This document shows, in pieces, positions 1 to 11,312 of a DNA stretch of 64,000 nucleotides. This stretch comes from Argyresthia goedartella (Eukaryota; Arthropoda; Insecta; Lepidoptera; Argyresthiidae). The stretch spans positions 34,792,201-34,856,200 of the forward strand of contig OX463810.1 of the NCBI GenBank assembly GCA_949825045.1, read 5' to 3'. Below the pieces are notes generated by a model. That model was not told where the DNA came from. It did no database searches and saw only the letters and a list, made by a program, of their open reading frames with translations. The stretch's first letter is position 1, and every line of letters begins with the position of its first letter. A program made the position numbers and the translations under genes.

Positions 1-348
1 ATTTTAGCAAACCAAAGACGAGTAGATTGTTGAGCGGGGAAGACCATTTCTTTTTTTATAGAAAACTAATTTAAATCAATGTGTAGATATTCTATATGTT
101 CGTTACCCACAGTTTAATTTTGTTGATTTGCACAAATTATTGTCCACAACTCACTATATTCAAAATTATTAAAAAAGATCTAAAAGTTAATCTGTGGTAT
201 TTACTTCGCCGCCTCTCCCACAGTGGTCCTATGTTGGGAAGAGGCAAAACATGACATTTAATAAGTAAATGTAAATATTTAAAACAATAAAGACAGTTTG
301 ACTTGACTTTTTGACTTGATTGATTGAGCGAGCGAAGGGCTCCATTTC

Positions 349-1243
349 GACAAGATAGGAGGCCGATTTTGCTTTCGTCTGTCTCTATGTCTGTCAGTTC
401 CGGTCTAGGGGCCACAGTTTTCAAGCGATCCTCACAAAACTTGGCACACGTGTTCCTTGATTTTTTTTTTTTGTTCAGAGCTTTTCTCGATTTTCCTCTT
501 GGGGGGGAGTTATGACGTCATTAACATCTCGACAAGATAGGAGGCCGATTTTGCTTTCGTCTGCCTCTATGTCTGTCAGTTCCGGTCTAGGGGCCACAGT
601 TTTCAAGCGATCCTCACAAAACTTGGCACACGTGTTCCTTGAATTTTTTTTTTTGTTCAGAGCTTTTCTCGATTTTCCCCTTGGGGGGGGAGTTATGACG
701 TCATTAACATCTCGACAAGATAGGAGGCCGATTTTGCTTTCGTCTGCCTCTATGTCTGTCAGTTCCGGTCTAGGGGCCACAGTTTTCAAGCGATCCTCAC
801 AAAACTTGGCACACGTGTTCCTTGAATTTTTTTTTTGTTCAGAGCTTTTCTCGATTTTCCCCTTGGGGGGGGAGTTATGACGTCATTAACATCTCGACAA
901 GATAGGAGGCCGATTTTGTTTTTGTCTGTCTCTATGTCTGTCAGTTCCGGTCTAGGGGCCACAGTTTTCAAGCGATCCTCACAAAACTTGGCACACGTGT
1001 TCCTTGATTTTTTTTTTTTGTCCAGAGCTTTTCTCGTTTTTCCCCTTGGGGGGGGAGTTATGACGTCATTAACATCTCGACAAGATAGGAGGCCGATTTT
1101 GTTTTCGTCTGCCTCTATGTCTGTCAGTTCCGGTCTAGGGGCCACAGTTTTCAAGCGATCCTCACAAAATTTGACACACGTGTTTCTTGAATTAAAATAT
1201 ATATTTTTGTCAAGAGCTTTTCTCGATTTTCCCCTTGGGGGGG
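349..1243. repeat. tandem array of a 182-183 bp satellite-like unit, about 5 copies
   Basis: Unit starts (GACAAGATAGGAGGCC) fall at 349, 531, 714, 896 and 1079, a period of 182 or 183 bp. The difference comes from poly-T and poly-G length changes. Every unit carries a CACGTG palindrome (447, 629, 812, 994, 1177), and four carry TGACGTCA (513, 696, 878, 1061). The units are nearly identical, which suggests recent amplification or homogenisation. Both strands are open over long stretches, but the 182/183 bp period does not preserve a reading frame, so I do not call a protein. The last unit is truncated and runs into the tail of the adjacent non-LTR fragment. Confidence 0.93.
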
Positions 1244-1251
1244 GGGGGGGA

Positions 1252-1985
1252 TTTTCATATTCATATTCATATTCTTTATTGCACAGAAATCTTATAGAAA
1301 TAGTAAGGTAACAAAACATTTTATGAGCAAAGGCGAGCTTATCTCTAAAGAGAGATTTCTACCAGCAAACCTAGGTAGGACAGGAAAAATTGTGCAACAG
1401 GAGAGTCCTAGTGCGCAATAAAACTGTACACATCTAATTGTTTACAACTAAAACATAATAATTTAATAAATGATATATACTAAATAAAATACAAAAGCAA
1501 AAAATTTTATATATATCAAACATATATTACTTATATACATATATAAAAGTACCTATCACGAAAGAGAAAGGAAATGCTCTTTCCATCTTGTCTTAAAAGT
1601 GAAAATTGAGGGACTATCTCTAATAGCGCAGGGAAGTGCGTTCCACAGTCGGATCGCCGTTAACCTAAACGAGTGTTTGTAAGCGGCAGCGTTATGCCGA
1701 GGAGTAGAGAGAAGAGACATCGTGTGGGATCTCCGGTTGCTGTGCCTGGAGGAAATAAACTCGAAACGTTCTCGAAGATATGAGGGGTAGCGGGGATTTC
1801 GCAAAATGTTGAACAGATAGGAGAGAACGTGCATATCACGACGAAGGCGGATCGGAAGCCACCCCAACTCCTTGCGATACTGTGAGACATGGTCATACTT
1901 GCGCAGCCCGAAGACAAACCGAATCCCGAGGTTTTGAAGTTGTTCGAGTTTGTTCAGTTGTTCTTCGTTCACACCGATCCGAGGA
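1252..1985 (-). pseudogene. non-LTR retrotransposon 3' end (reverse transcriptase C-terminus), 5'-truncated
   Basis: The minus strand encodes about 139 residues (1556-1972) typical of the C-terminus of jockey/CR1-type reverse transcriptases: a leucine-rich stretch, RFVFGLRKYDH, then LWNALPCAIRDS before the stop. A 3' UTR follows and ends in a (GAATAT)n simple-repeat tail at 1252-1275, with no poly-A. The 5' end is truncated near 1985, as expected from incomplete reverse transcription. Two more copies of the same family, ending with the same peptide or the same 3' UTR, lie at 10820-11312 and 15988-16390. No catalytic domain remains. The clade is inferred from general similarity only. Confidence 0.75.
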
Positions 1986-2454
1986 TTTATGACGTCATTA
2001 ATTTTTTGTATGGTTTTTTTTTTCTGAAACCTATCGTGTGGGTTATCAAATTAAAGGGCTTCATGAGCCGGTTCTCATAATATACTACAATATTTCCTTT
2101 CGGCCACCTGTATTCTAAAAATCCAAGAAATTTTTTCAAAATATACCAAGTTTGGACTCCTCAAAGTAGGAGACGTATTAGTAAAGAGTATCTATACAGA
2201 CCATGAGAGTGAGTGAAATAGACTACAACTATTTTAGTGAAAAGTCAATAGATTGTATTTTAAATCTCAAAGTTAAAATTAACAAATTTATTGGTGCGGC
2301 TACTTTACTGCTTGATTTTGATTGAATCTAAAATACTTACCTAAAAAATGGGTTCACAGTCCCCCCTGTTAGCGAGGTCTACTGCCAACAGGGCCACTAG
2401 TTTACAATTGTAGCAGGAACACTGTTAGGTTATCTCAAAAAATAACCCTTCCAG

Positions 2455-2663
2455 GTCCCCCGGCGGCGACTCCTGCCAGCTGCTGACCCGCAAGCGGAGG
2501 CGCGGCGTCATAGAGAAGAAGCGCCGGGATCGCATCAACACCTCGCTCACAGAACTCAAGCGGCTGGTCCCGACGGCTTGCGAGAAGCAAGGCTCGAGCA
2601 AGCTGGAGAAAGCCGAGATCTTGCAGCTGACTGTCGATCATTTGAAGATGCTGCATGCCAAAG
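2455..2663 (+). CDS. Hey: Hey transcription factor, bHLH exon (internal exon)
   Basis: This exon encodes the basic helix-loop-helix DNA-binding and dimerisation domain of a Hairy/E(spl)-related repressor of the Hey subfamily. These are nuclear proteins induced by Notch in many animals. The basic region reads [17 protein letters not shown] and the second helix ends [14 protein letters not shown]. Gly (RRRGVIEKK) stands where Hairy/E(spl) proteins have the basic-region Pro, a Hey hallmark, and the loop [14 protein letters not shown] is Hey-like. The acceptor is CCTTCCAG|G at 2453-2454 and the donor is AAAG|GTGGGA at 2664. The intron is phase 1 and joins in frame to 14097, making a Gly codon. 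The preceding exon with the initiator ATG is not recognisable in 1-2454 and is probably outside the window. Confidence 0.93.
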
Positions 2664-2709
2664 GTGGGATCACATTTTCCAATTACAATAATAAAATCTT
2701 GTACACCAT

Positions 2710-3016
2710 ATACACACATTGATCTAGCCCCAAACTTGGATTCCCTGTATCTTGGGTACTAGACAACAAACAAATATTGCCCCCACCGGGACTCGAACCC
2801 GGGACCCTTCGTAGGCAGGGTCACTGCCGACTCGGCCATTCGGGTCGTCGGGACATGACACATACTTATGACAAATATTATACTCAGATAGATAAACAAC
2901 CATGAGTAGGGTACAAACATTCGTTCTCATCAAACAAATATTTGCCCCCACCGGGAATCGAACCCGGGACCCTTGGCTTCGTAGGCAGGGTCACTGCCGA
3001 CTCGGCCATTCGGGTC
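2710..3016 (-). mobile_element. tRNA-derived SINE (family S) with two tRNA-like heads
   Basis: Read on the minus strand, the head carries a pol III A-box-like GGCCGAGTCGGCAGTGA and a B box GGGTTCGAGTCCCGG, followed by a body ending CCAAGATACAGGGAATCC. Other copies lie at 12077-12861, 16390-16630, 20483-20607, 20687-20948, 38996-44072 and 46921-47161. Here a second head (2768-2848) is embedded in the body between GGGTACTAGACAAC and CATACTTATG, so the locus has two heads (2768-2848 and 2936-3016) and one body. Confidence 0.85.
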
Positions 3017-3469
3017 TTCAAATTTTCCAAACAAACTAGGCGTACCGCCTTTTCCTATACTGACATTTCTTAGCTGTGCGCACGTTGGGACAGTTATAGA
3101 ATAGTCCATTTGACGTGGCAAGGGGCTAGCCCATCGCCGCATCTATGGAGTTATGAAGGTTACATTTTCATTGGCATATATATTCAGCCCTCGTTCACCC
3201 ATTGGTAGACATTAGCTTTTTATTTACAACGCCATATACGTTTTCATTCGTAGAATAGAATAATCGGTCAAGTGCGAGTCGGACCCGCACGCCACACTTG
3301 TAGAGACCTATTAAGTATGTATGTTTGTCATGTATGTGGAAAAAGTTTTACCATCACGGGAATCCAGTCAAATTAGATTCATAGCGAAAGCTGTTCAGAA
3401 TGATGTCCCTAACAACCCTCTAAAACATGACCACACCTTTCTGTTACACTCAGTAAACAAGCACATACT

Positions 3470-3545
3470 TACCTTGCTTCTGGCGCCACACTAGGATAGC
3501 CTGGGTCGATGTCGTGGGAACAGTGACGTCACACACATAAACATC
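3470..3545 (-). mobile_element. fragment of a second SINE family (body only)
   Basis: The reverse complement shares the GTTCCCACGACA...ATCCTAGTGTGG core with the body of the SINE at 8228-8450. Neither the head nor the 3' end is recognisable. The fragment carries a CGTGGGAA octamer (3513-3520) and TGACGTCA (3524-3531). Confidence 0.5.
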
Positions 3546-3910
3546 CAAGACCGGGTTTCAGATAATGAATAATTAAATCATCATCATGCACATAAGTCAT
3601 AGACTGTTTGCTTGCGTGTACGCTGATTGATCAAATATATTGAATGACCAAAAAAAGGAGTCCCCGGCTCCAATTCGAAATTTAAATTTTGTTTTCTATC
3701 CGAGGAGGAAAACAAAACCAAACACCAATTACCAAACAACTTGGCTATAGAATTTTATTATAAGCGCTTTGTAAACACTTATCTTATATGGGGACCACTT
3801 TTATTGCTTGATAATGCGTAATTAGAAAGAATGAAAGACATTTATTGCACACAAACAAAATAACACAACTCGCATAAATAAAAAAGGCAAAAATAAAACG
3901 AGAACAATTT

Positions 3911-4203
3911 AAATGATCACCAAAATAAATTTTTTCTTACCAAAATGGGTAAATGATCACCAAAAGTTGCAGAAAATATCAGGGCACAATACTGCGGTAG
4001 CTTAGGTGAAGAGTAAAGGGGGAGAGCGAAACGAAGCCCCCTTTATCCTTCGTGTTAGATTGAACATGTAAGAACAACAAAAAATACTTAAAACATAAAC
4101 TTAAGTACACAAAACCTAAAAAGAAGTTTGGTGATCATTTATCCAAACACAATTTGGTGATCATTACCCATTCTGGCAGTCATTTCGAATTTATTGGTGG
4201 TAA
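3911..4203 (+). mobile_element. MITE-like element with AAATGATCACCAAA ends
   Basis: Two direct copies of the motif AAATGATCACCAAA on the left face two inverted copies (TTTGGTGATCATT) on the right. The core contains AATACTGCGGTAGCTTAGGT and a pair of CCCCTTT/AAAGGGGG segments. A near-identical copy lies at 18348-18650, and partial copies at 12880-13030 and 45430-45540. No coding sequence is present. It is probably a non-autonomous DNA element, superfamily unknown. Confidence 0.7.
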
Positions 4204-4336
4204 AATAGGTTTGTGCGTGCCAAATAAAACACAACAACTATACACATAAAAAACACAGTTATTGGCAGTACTTTAGGGTCACGGCACTAACTCAGCATTA
4301 ATGCCGAGGCGGGAGGCCTCAGCGCTGATTTTTAGT

Positions 4337-4508
4337 TAGTACTATTATTTGTTCTTGTAGCGACAATAGAAATACACCCTCTGTGAAATTTTCAGCTCTC
4401 TACTTATTTCGGTTGATCCGTTAGAGTCCTGTGACGGACAGACGGACAGAAGAGGCTTAGTACTATTACTCCCGTTTGGCACCCTTCGAGTAGGTACGGA
4501 ACCCTAAA
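4337..4508 (+). repeat. interspersed lepidopteran repeat (family R, CGGAACCCTAAAAA end)
   Basis: This has the pattern TTTCAGCTCTCTAC, then GACGGACAGACGGACAG, then CCCGTTTGGCACCCTTCG, and ends GTACGGAACCCTAAAAA. The same block recurs at 5995-6188, 8600-8886 and, inverted, 9286-9450. It is non-coding and its element class is unresolved. Confidence 0.7.
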
Positions 4509-4968
4509 AACAGCAAGCAGATATACCACAAAAGAACTTTCCGTTTTACACGTGTAAAAAAAGTAAAAAGTAACAAGTGAATAACGGAAAGTTGCATATT
4601 ATACAGGCTTTATTCCCAAAGCGGTATATTTTTTTTTACTTTTCCTGTCTTTACAACTCCAAATTCACCTTTTGGGATGATAAATCGCTCATTTATTCGC
4701 CCACCCTATTTCAATAGTTTATTTCCGCTGTTGCTAACCAAAAATAAAAGTAACGGGTATTTAAAATCTTCTAAAAATCGTAAAAAAGATCCCCGTTGCT
4801 TTTCCGGTCTATTGAATTTGATTATAGATCTTTTGCCAAAAAAGTAACAGAGTAGGAAAGTTTTGCTTTTTATGTGAAGGTCACTTTCGCTCGTCATGGT
4901 ATAGCGAACCTCTAAATATTTAACTTATACTGTTCTATGCTTACATTTGATTATACTGAACACGCCAC

Positions 4969-5002
4969 ATACACACACACACATACACACACACATGCAC
5001 AC
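4969..5002. repeat. (CA)n microsatellite
   Basis: A run of CA dinucleotides interrupted by CATA and CATG. Confidence 0.85.
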
Positions 5003-5994
5003 ATATATTGTAGTCAGTTAAGGACAAAAAAGTTGAAGAACCTTTAACACGGTGTTTCATGCTAGCTTTAAACTAAACAGAAACCGTGTTACCACAAAAA
5101 ATATTAAACAGCGTTTAACCTCAAAACAAACGTCAAATTCCATACACTTTTGTTTTTAAACAAGTGTTGAACAGTAGTTTATTTTTTTGTGGTAAGGCCC
5201 AAAGTATACTTTGAAGTGGGTACAAAACGCCAAATTAAATCAACTATGGCGGAGAAATTACTAATTGACTCCTAAAATATACAAATTTATACAATAAGTA
5301 TAGTATAATTTAGCAATAAGTATAAGCATAAGAAAAATGTTTTCCGGATTAACAACTCTGTTGTCAAATAATAAAAGTAATTAAAATATGTACCTGCTTG
5401 CGAGATTTTTGAGACTAGTTTGACTGAAATAAAATAAAAAGACCAAGGACTAAATATTCGAAATAAAATTGTACTTAAAACTGTGCTTCTCTGTCAGACC
5501 GTATGGGAAAAGCTTACATAAATGTTTACATACCATTGTACACAGAATACGTAAAACGACAGACTTTTGTACGAGTATATATAATTTTTAATAATAAAAG
5601 ATTAAATACTAGGTAGGACTACATTCAAGGCCGTACATCGAAACATTGATGAATAGTTTTCTGTATGTAGTATGTAAGTATTAAACTATGTACTCAGGTT
5701 AACGAAATTCTTTGCTCATTGAAACCGAAAGTGAATAGAAATGCAGTAACTTCTTTACAGAAATAAAATCAAACATGATAAAAAACTTCATATTATTTAT
5801 GATAATTTGAATGAGCAATTATTAACCATATAATGACAAATAACTAAGCACAAAACTCAATACCTGCAATTAAAAATCTTTTCCGATAAGATCGGGAGAG
5901 TCCATTTTTCACCGATAAACAAATAAAACAAAATGGCTAAGAAAATGTCCACACCAGTAATTTCTTCTATGGGTACTTCTTTTAATTCTTGAAA
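5003..5994. other. no recognisable feature (Hey intron)
   Basis: AT-rich sequence with no convincing ORF, repeat family or RNA gene. A short inverted AAACAAGTGTTGAAC/GGTTTAACCTCAAAA-like region lies near 5040-5180, but it is too weak to call an element. Confidence 0.5.
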
Positions 5995-6188
5995 ATCGGT
6001 ATGCTTCATTATTTGTTGCTGTTGCAGCAACAGAAATGCATAGTCTGTGAAAATTTCAGCTCTCTACTTATTTTGGTTGATCCGATAGAGCCCGGTGACG
6101 GACGGAGGGACGGACAGACAGACGGACAGCGGAGGCTAGTAATAGGGTCCCGTTTGACACCCTTCGGGTACGGAACCCTAAAAACGGT
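5995..6188 (+). repeat. interspersed repeat, family R
   Basis: It has the same layout as 4337-4508, with ATTTCAGCTCTCTACTTATT, a GACGGACAGACGGACAG-like block and the GGTACGGAACCCTAAAAA end. Confidence 0.7.
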
Positions 6189-6269
6189 ATAATTCGGTCA
6201 TTGGCTACTGGCGATAAATAAACTATCAACTGACTGTTCATTGACATCAGCTTGACCCACAAACAGTCC

Positions 6270-6400
6270 CACGTGGCCAAACCCGCGTGGTCTCCAGCGG
6301 GGGCGGTACCGGCCGGCCCCGCGGTCCCCGGAGTTCCCACGCCACGCTTCCGGGGTTAACACGACAGGTGGACGGTCTGTGTTGCGCATCTGGCCTCAGA
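6270..6400. promoter_or_regulatory. GC-rich islet in the Hey intron with a Su(H)-like octamer
   Basis: About 130 bp of strongly GC-rich, CpG-rich sequence stands out from the surrounding AT-rich intron. It holds TTCCCACG (6334-6341), the reverse complement of CGTGGGAA. I see no splice-bounded ORF with known homology. It could be an enhancer core, an unrecognised exon or a fragment of a GC-rich element, so the regulatory label is inference. Confidence 0.3.
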
Positions 6401-6419
6401 TAAACTTGAATGTAGGTTT

Positions 6420-7380
6420 GCGGTGTGTTTTCGTTTGCGAGTTGTTTGGCAAACTGTTTTTTGTTTGGTTTTGGAGATTGTTAGGCTGGGGTCGAACTTC
6501 AAACTTCAAAATAGATTCTTAGTTTTTGAACGTCATTTGAATCTATATAATGTTAGACAAACTATACTGTTGTTACTAGTGGTGTGGTTGGAGGGAGGAA
6601 GTAAGGTGTAGCGTTATATATAGACGGATTTCGTTTTTTTAAATTGAATCGAGGTCTACTGCTCTCACAGAACCACTAGTAGTAATAGTTTACAAATTGA
6701 TGTAAGTACTAGTACAAATTCTAAGGCAGTGTTATCACTGTCATACGTTATATATGTACAAATATAAATAAGCCACCGAAATTCTTCAAAAACGGTTCAT
6801 TTGAGCCTGTATCAATGCATCTGATAAATATACATATGTAGTAATTGTATATTGTACATCCGACTCTTCGTAGTTCCCGGCCAATTGAACTCAGACTGCT
6901 TCCTTCCGCCGTGAGTGGCTCAATTACAACAAAACCGTTCACGCAAGCGCACCCCTGCGCTACCACTACAAGTTAAAGACACCACTGAAAGGGCATGCTT
7001 TTTGGAACTAAAATGACTGTACAATACGGTCTCATCTACTGTGTACAGTAAGATTATTTTTTATTTTCCGCTGAAATTTGTTTTTAATCTCGACTTAGTT
7101 AACTCGTATGCATTACTCATCTAATAACACGTGAACTGGACAAATGGTAACAGATTTAAACTATGGTTTATGAGATGGTATTTGTCGGGTTTGAGTTAGT
7201 ATAGTAAAGAGTTTCATTCATCGTATTGTACCTACGTACCTAGGATTCGTGAAGTCATTACGGCGCCTGAAGCGTTGCGCGCACGGGACTACTCCAATGC
7301 GACTCGAGACTCATTCGCGTATCGTACGCGTAGCTCATAAATCGCCGCCATGCAATTGGCTACTAGACTAAATTCACCAA
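6420..7380. other. no recognisable feature (Hey intron)
   Basis: No coding or mobile element is recognised. A CpG-rich patch lies at 7255-7345, with GGCGCC, TGCGCGCA and CGTACGCG motifs. Confidence 0.45.
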
Positions 7381-7382
7381 GC

Positions 7383-7735
7383 TAAAAACTTAAAAAAAAA
7401 CGACTTCAAGTTCAAGCCCTATTTCTTCCTCCCCGGTCGCGATGCGAATGAAGTCTATCTACAGAAAAAGTCCTCATCGACACTTTTGCTGCACGGAACC
7501 ACAAACCAAAACGTCTGTGTATATATATTTTTTGTATTTGTAATTTTTTTCAAAAAGCGCTAAATTAATTTTTACAAAAAATATATGGGGCCACCTCTGA
7601 AGTATAACCTACCATTCAAAACAAAAATCGTCAAAATCGGTTCATAATTGGCGGAATAATCGCGTAACAAACATACAAACAAAAATTAAGCAGATGAATT
7701 GAGAGCTTCCTCCTTTTTCAAGTCGGTTGAAAACA
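7383..7735 (+). repeat. interspersed repeat (family P, CGACTTCAAG end)
   Basis: It shares blocks with 13055-13375 in the opposite orientation: TTCTTCCTCCCCGGTCGCGA, CCACAAACCAAAACGTC, AAAAAGCGCTA and AATCGGTTCATAATTG. The outer ends resemble CGACTTCAA...TTCAAGTCGGTT, so it may have short terminal inverted repeats. It is non-coding, probably a MITE-like element. Confidence 0.65.
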
Positions 7736-8227
7736 GTTAAAAACACAGAATTTTAACGAATCCGTCACCAATCACCGCAGTTCATAACGCAGCCGGCCGG
7801 TTCTATTAATTGGATTGAACTTTCATTCGTATTCAGTGATTGGTTTAATTCCTGAATATTTTAGGCCGGCGTCAGTTGCGGTCGGGGTGGCACGGTTCAG
7901 GAGACACCCCGGCTGCTCGGTGGATGCAAAACCGCAAGTAGAAGGATCGCCATCCGTTCCCGGTCGTGATCTTTCTAAATGCCGCTGCGGTTTTACCACT
8001 ACGATGTATGTATGTATGTTCTAATGTCACTGCGATAAAAGGTTACCTTTTGGGCACAGACTACAAGGGTGGGCATTTATTTATAACTACTGTTGAGAGC
8101 AAGTGAAAGGGACCTCAAAAAAATACTATTAATCTTCTCTTCATGGAAGGAGACCGGGTGTAAAATGTATACTTAGTCAAAATGTTTAGGGTATTACGCA
8201 TTAGGACCATCGATTTATAAACCACTT

Positions 8228-8450
8228 CGACGACCTCTGTGGAGCAGCGGTTGTGGCTCTGTCTACCATGCGAGAGGTCCCGGTTTCGATCACCGGCTGG
8301 GGGTAAAGAAAAAGAAAAAACCCCAAGTCTTGGATGTTTACATGTGTGTGATTTCGCTGTTTCTGGTTCCCACGACACAGGATATCCTAGTGTGGGGCCA
8401 AAAGCAATATATGTGGCTGTATATAAACGTATAAAAATGTTTATACCTAG
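8228..8450 (+). mobile_element. tRNA-derived SINE, second family
   Basis: The head reads CCTCTGTGGAGCAGCGGTTG (A-box-like) and then GGTTTCGATCACC (B-box-like), followed by a body with GGATATCCTAGTGTGGGGCC. The tRNA origin is inferred from the two promoter boxes at normal spacing. Related fragments are at 3470-3545 and 19437-19480. TTCCCACG at 8367-8374 lies in its body. Confidence 0.65.
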
Positions 8451-8599
8451 TCAACATTTTCGTAACAATCATTTTGTAAACCACTTGGCTAAGAAACGGA
8501 TTTAATTAACCAACTGTATTTTTCTATACATTTCCTGCATCCGCAGTCGGTCGGCGGCTCAGTCCAAAACCGTGTAATATCGCAAAGAACAAATAAAAA

Positions 8600-8886
8600 A
8601 ATAGGTCAAGTGTGAGTCGTTCTCACACATGAAGGATTCTGTACCATTGTATAAGAAAAATCGCAAAAAATACACGTATCGGGACCACTTTAATGTTTTG
8701 AAAATGCGTGTGGTTCATTATTTGTTGTTATAGCGGCAATAGAAATACAACCTCTCTGAAAAATTTCAGCTCTCTACCTATTTCGAATGATCCGGTAGAG
8801 GCCGGTGACGGACGGACAGACAGACAGCGGAGGCTTAGTATTAGGATCCCGTTTGGCACCCCTCGGGTACGGAACCCTAAAAAGGC
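8600..8886 (+). repeat. interspersed repeat, family R (long copy)
   Basis: It starts at AGGTCAAGTGTGAGTCGTTC and ends GTACGGAACCCTAAAAA. This is the longest copy here and shows that the GTCAAGTGCGAGTCGGAC fragments at 3267, 38949 and (inverted) 9655 and 46590 belong to the same family. Confidence 0.7.
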
Positions 8887-9285
8887 ACGACCATACAATC
8901 CTTCCAAGTCATCTTCTAATCACTCCGAGTCTCCGACACTGCTCAAAATCGGCACATAGCCATAAGGGGCTAGCCCTAGTAAATAATCGCATCAGTCACT
9001 TAGTTCATTATCATCTCACACACGCCGTTTCCTGCTACAGTTTTTTTATATATTGATGCCAGGTGTGTCCGTCCATCCGTCTGTCCTACCTGGTAACTGA
9101 TGCTACGGCCGTGTGGGTCAATTTTTTCATAGTTATTCCAATGATTGGTAATGATATTTTAATTATCTTTGGGCACCTCTTGAGGAACTTTTACTGTTGT
9201 TGTTGGTAAAGATATCAATGATGAAAAAATTTAACTTTCGGATAGAAGGATAGAGCATCACCACCCAGAAATCGTATACTTCCCG

Positions 9286-9450
9286 TTCTTAGGGTTCCGT
9301 ACCCAAAGGGTGCCAAACGGGACCCTATTACTAAGCCTCCGCTGTCCGTCCGTCTGTCACCAGGCTTTATCTCAAGAACCTAGCTAGCTAGAGAGTTGAA
9401 ATTTTCACAGATGATGTATTTCTGTTGGCATAACAACAAATACTAAAAAA
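9286..9450 (-). repeat. interspersed repeat, family R (inverted)
   Basis: It begins TTAGGGTTCCGTACCCAAAG and runs through CCGCTGTCCGTCCGTCTGTC to GAGAGTTGAAATTTTCACAG, the reverse complement of the copies at 4337 and 5995. Confidence 0.7.
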
Positions 9451-9767
9451 CAGAATAAAATAAATATGTAAGGGGGCTCCCATACAACAATTCTTTCAAT
9501 GCCACATATAAACTTATGAATGCACCTGGTTACGTGCATGGAGTATGAAAGTAGCCGCACCAATAACTTTGTGAACAACATTTTGCTATGTAAAATCCAA
9601 ACTATTCACTCCACACCATCCCTACCATTGTACGGTGGTGCGGAACCCTTCGTGCGCGGGGTCGACTCGCACTTGACCTGTTTTTTCCGTATCGATAGCA
9701 TAGTACCTACAAGTACTATCTTATCTGTTATTTATTGACGATCGTTATTGTACGCCACTATTACACA

Positions 9768-10192
9768 TCCAACTAATATTATAAATGTGAATGTAGCGAT
9801 GTTTATGTTTCTGTGTTTGTGCCTCAATCACGCTGAACGGATTTGAATTAAATTTGGCACGGAAATAGTTTATGAGCTAGATTAACATATAGGATACCTA
9901 CTTTTTGTCCGACTGCACCAGAAAGAGGGTAACCTTATCTCGGTAAATCCAACTAATGTTATAAATTTGAAAGTAGCGATGATTAGATGTTTGGCTGTTT
10001 GTGTGTTTGTGTGTTTGTGCCTCACTCACGCTAAAACGGCTGAAAGGATTTAAATGAAATTTGGCACAGAGATAGTTTATGAGCTAGATTAACATATAGG
10101 ATACTTTTTATCCGACTGCACCAGAAGCAGGGTAACGTTATCTCGGTAAATGATACTTCCTAGGCACATGCAGATGAAGTTGCGGGCAACAG
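9768..10192 (+). repeat. two tandem copies of an interspersed repeat (TATAAAT...GGTACTTTTTATCC type)
   Basis: Each copy begins TCCAACTAAT(A/G)TTATAAA. Each then has GCCTCAATCACGCT- or GCCTCACTCACGCT-like sequence, then AAATTTGGCAC(G/A), and TTATGAGCTAGATTAACATA. The two copies join at about 9948. The second ends AGTTGCGGGCAACAGGTAGT. It is non-coding. Confidence 0.7.
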
Positions 10193-10815
10193 GTAGTTAT
10201 AGAATTAATAAGATTCAGACTTACTTAAGCTTTTGGCCCGTGGCAACTGGTAAACATTTTTGCAACGCATATTATTACCATCCCCATTAACCTCTCGAGT
10301 TCCGACAACAACTGAGCTAATCAGCATATCATCGCTGCGCACGCGTCAATAGCCACATTAACTCACAACTTAACCCTTATCTACCGGTGCAGCCCGCTGA
10401 TATACCTACATGGCGATGCAAAAAACAGTGCCTGTGAAGTTCTGCCGCAAATCGATTGTATTTTTACCAAACAGTCTTTTACGAGTAAATGCTTATTTCC
10501 AAATGTTATAGTAAAGAGACAGATAAGCGACCTAACTCTCAATTCTTCTTATAGCTTTGCAAAAATTAAAAATTAAAAACTCCTTTTCCCATCTCGGTTG
10601 GCAGAGGCACAGATGTGTACATTTAACTTTTCATCGTCATCGAATGCACTTTCATGACATAAAGACCACAGTGTAAACCGAACCACCCTGTAGTTACCCT
10701 CTTTACATACTCAATATTGACTTGTGCGCGAGGGTACGCGAGGGTCCGCGTGGGAAACGCGCTGTACCCTCTGTCCCACTCTGACCCCCAAAAGCGAAGG
10801 GATGATAATACGCCC
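10193..10815. other. unannotated Hey intron sequence with a GC-rich Su(H)-like site
   Basis: No gene is seen. A CpG-rich stretch at 10725-10765 contains CGTGGGAA (10749-10756) inside CGCGTGGGAAACGCG. Confidence 0.4.
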
Positions 10816-10819
10816 CCGG

Positions 10820-11312
10820 CGATTAGCGAATTACGAACCAGCTTTTACATGCCTGGGAAACAAATGTTGGGATTTTTTGGACAAACTTTGTGGGAGTCCT
10901 GCACTATCAGGGACAGTCGATCTCTAAATATATTTAAAAACCGGCTAATATCTCTCCCTTTCCAGTTAGATATATATATATATACATATTGGTAGGTATG
11001 TATTAGTTTATTATACGGTTTATTCATATTGTTACATTGTATTTAAGTAATTGTGTATGCAGTCTATTTTTAGCAATTTTTTAGCAAGGGTTATCAGTAT
11101 AATATTCTTTGTAGTATATATTGCTCGTAGTATTTACTAGTATAGAGTTTTATTGTACGCGCAGTACTTCCCCCGCTCAACCATCACCTTTCCTACCATC
11201 TTGGTTTGCTGGAAGAAATCTCTTTTGAGGGATAAGCTCGCCTTTGTACATGTTTTTTCTATTATAAGTTATCTGTATCACTGTTTTGTGTAGTACAATA
11301 AAGAAATTACGA
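10820..11312 (+). pseudogene. degraded non-LTR retrotransposon 3' end
   Basis: The plus strand keeps a weak match to the end of the reverse transcriptase (LWESCTIRDSRSLNIFKNR), followed by a 3' UTR with GCTGGAAGAAATCTCTTTT and AAGCTCGCCTTTGTACA. These blocks are shared with the copy at 15988-16390 and, inverted, with 1252-1985. It is 5'-truncated and inactive. Confidence 0.6.

Noticed and set aside
349..1319. Long open frames on both strands through the 182 bp array, suggesting a repeat protein
   Set aside because: Open frames exist on both strands simply because the repeated unit has few stops. The 182/183 bp period breaks the frame and there is no domain match.
2768..2848. Candidate tRNA genes in the sequences with A and B boxes
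   Set aside because: The same tRNA-like head recurs at many loci fused to a common non-tRNA body, so these are SINEs, not functional tRNA genes.
6198..6389. Coding exon in the GC-rich islet of the Hey intron
   Set aside because: Frames on both strands are open by composition only, with no recognisable protein and no consistent splice sites.
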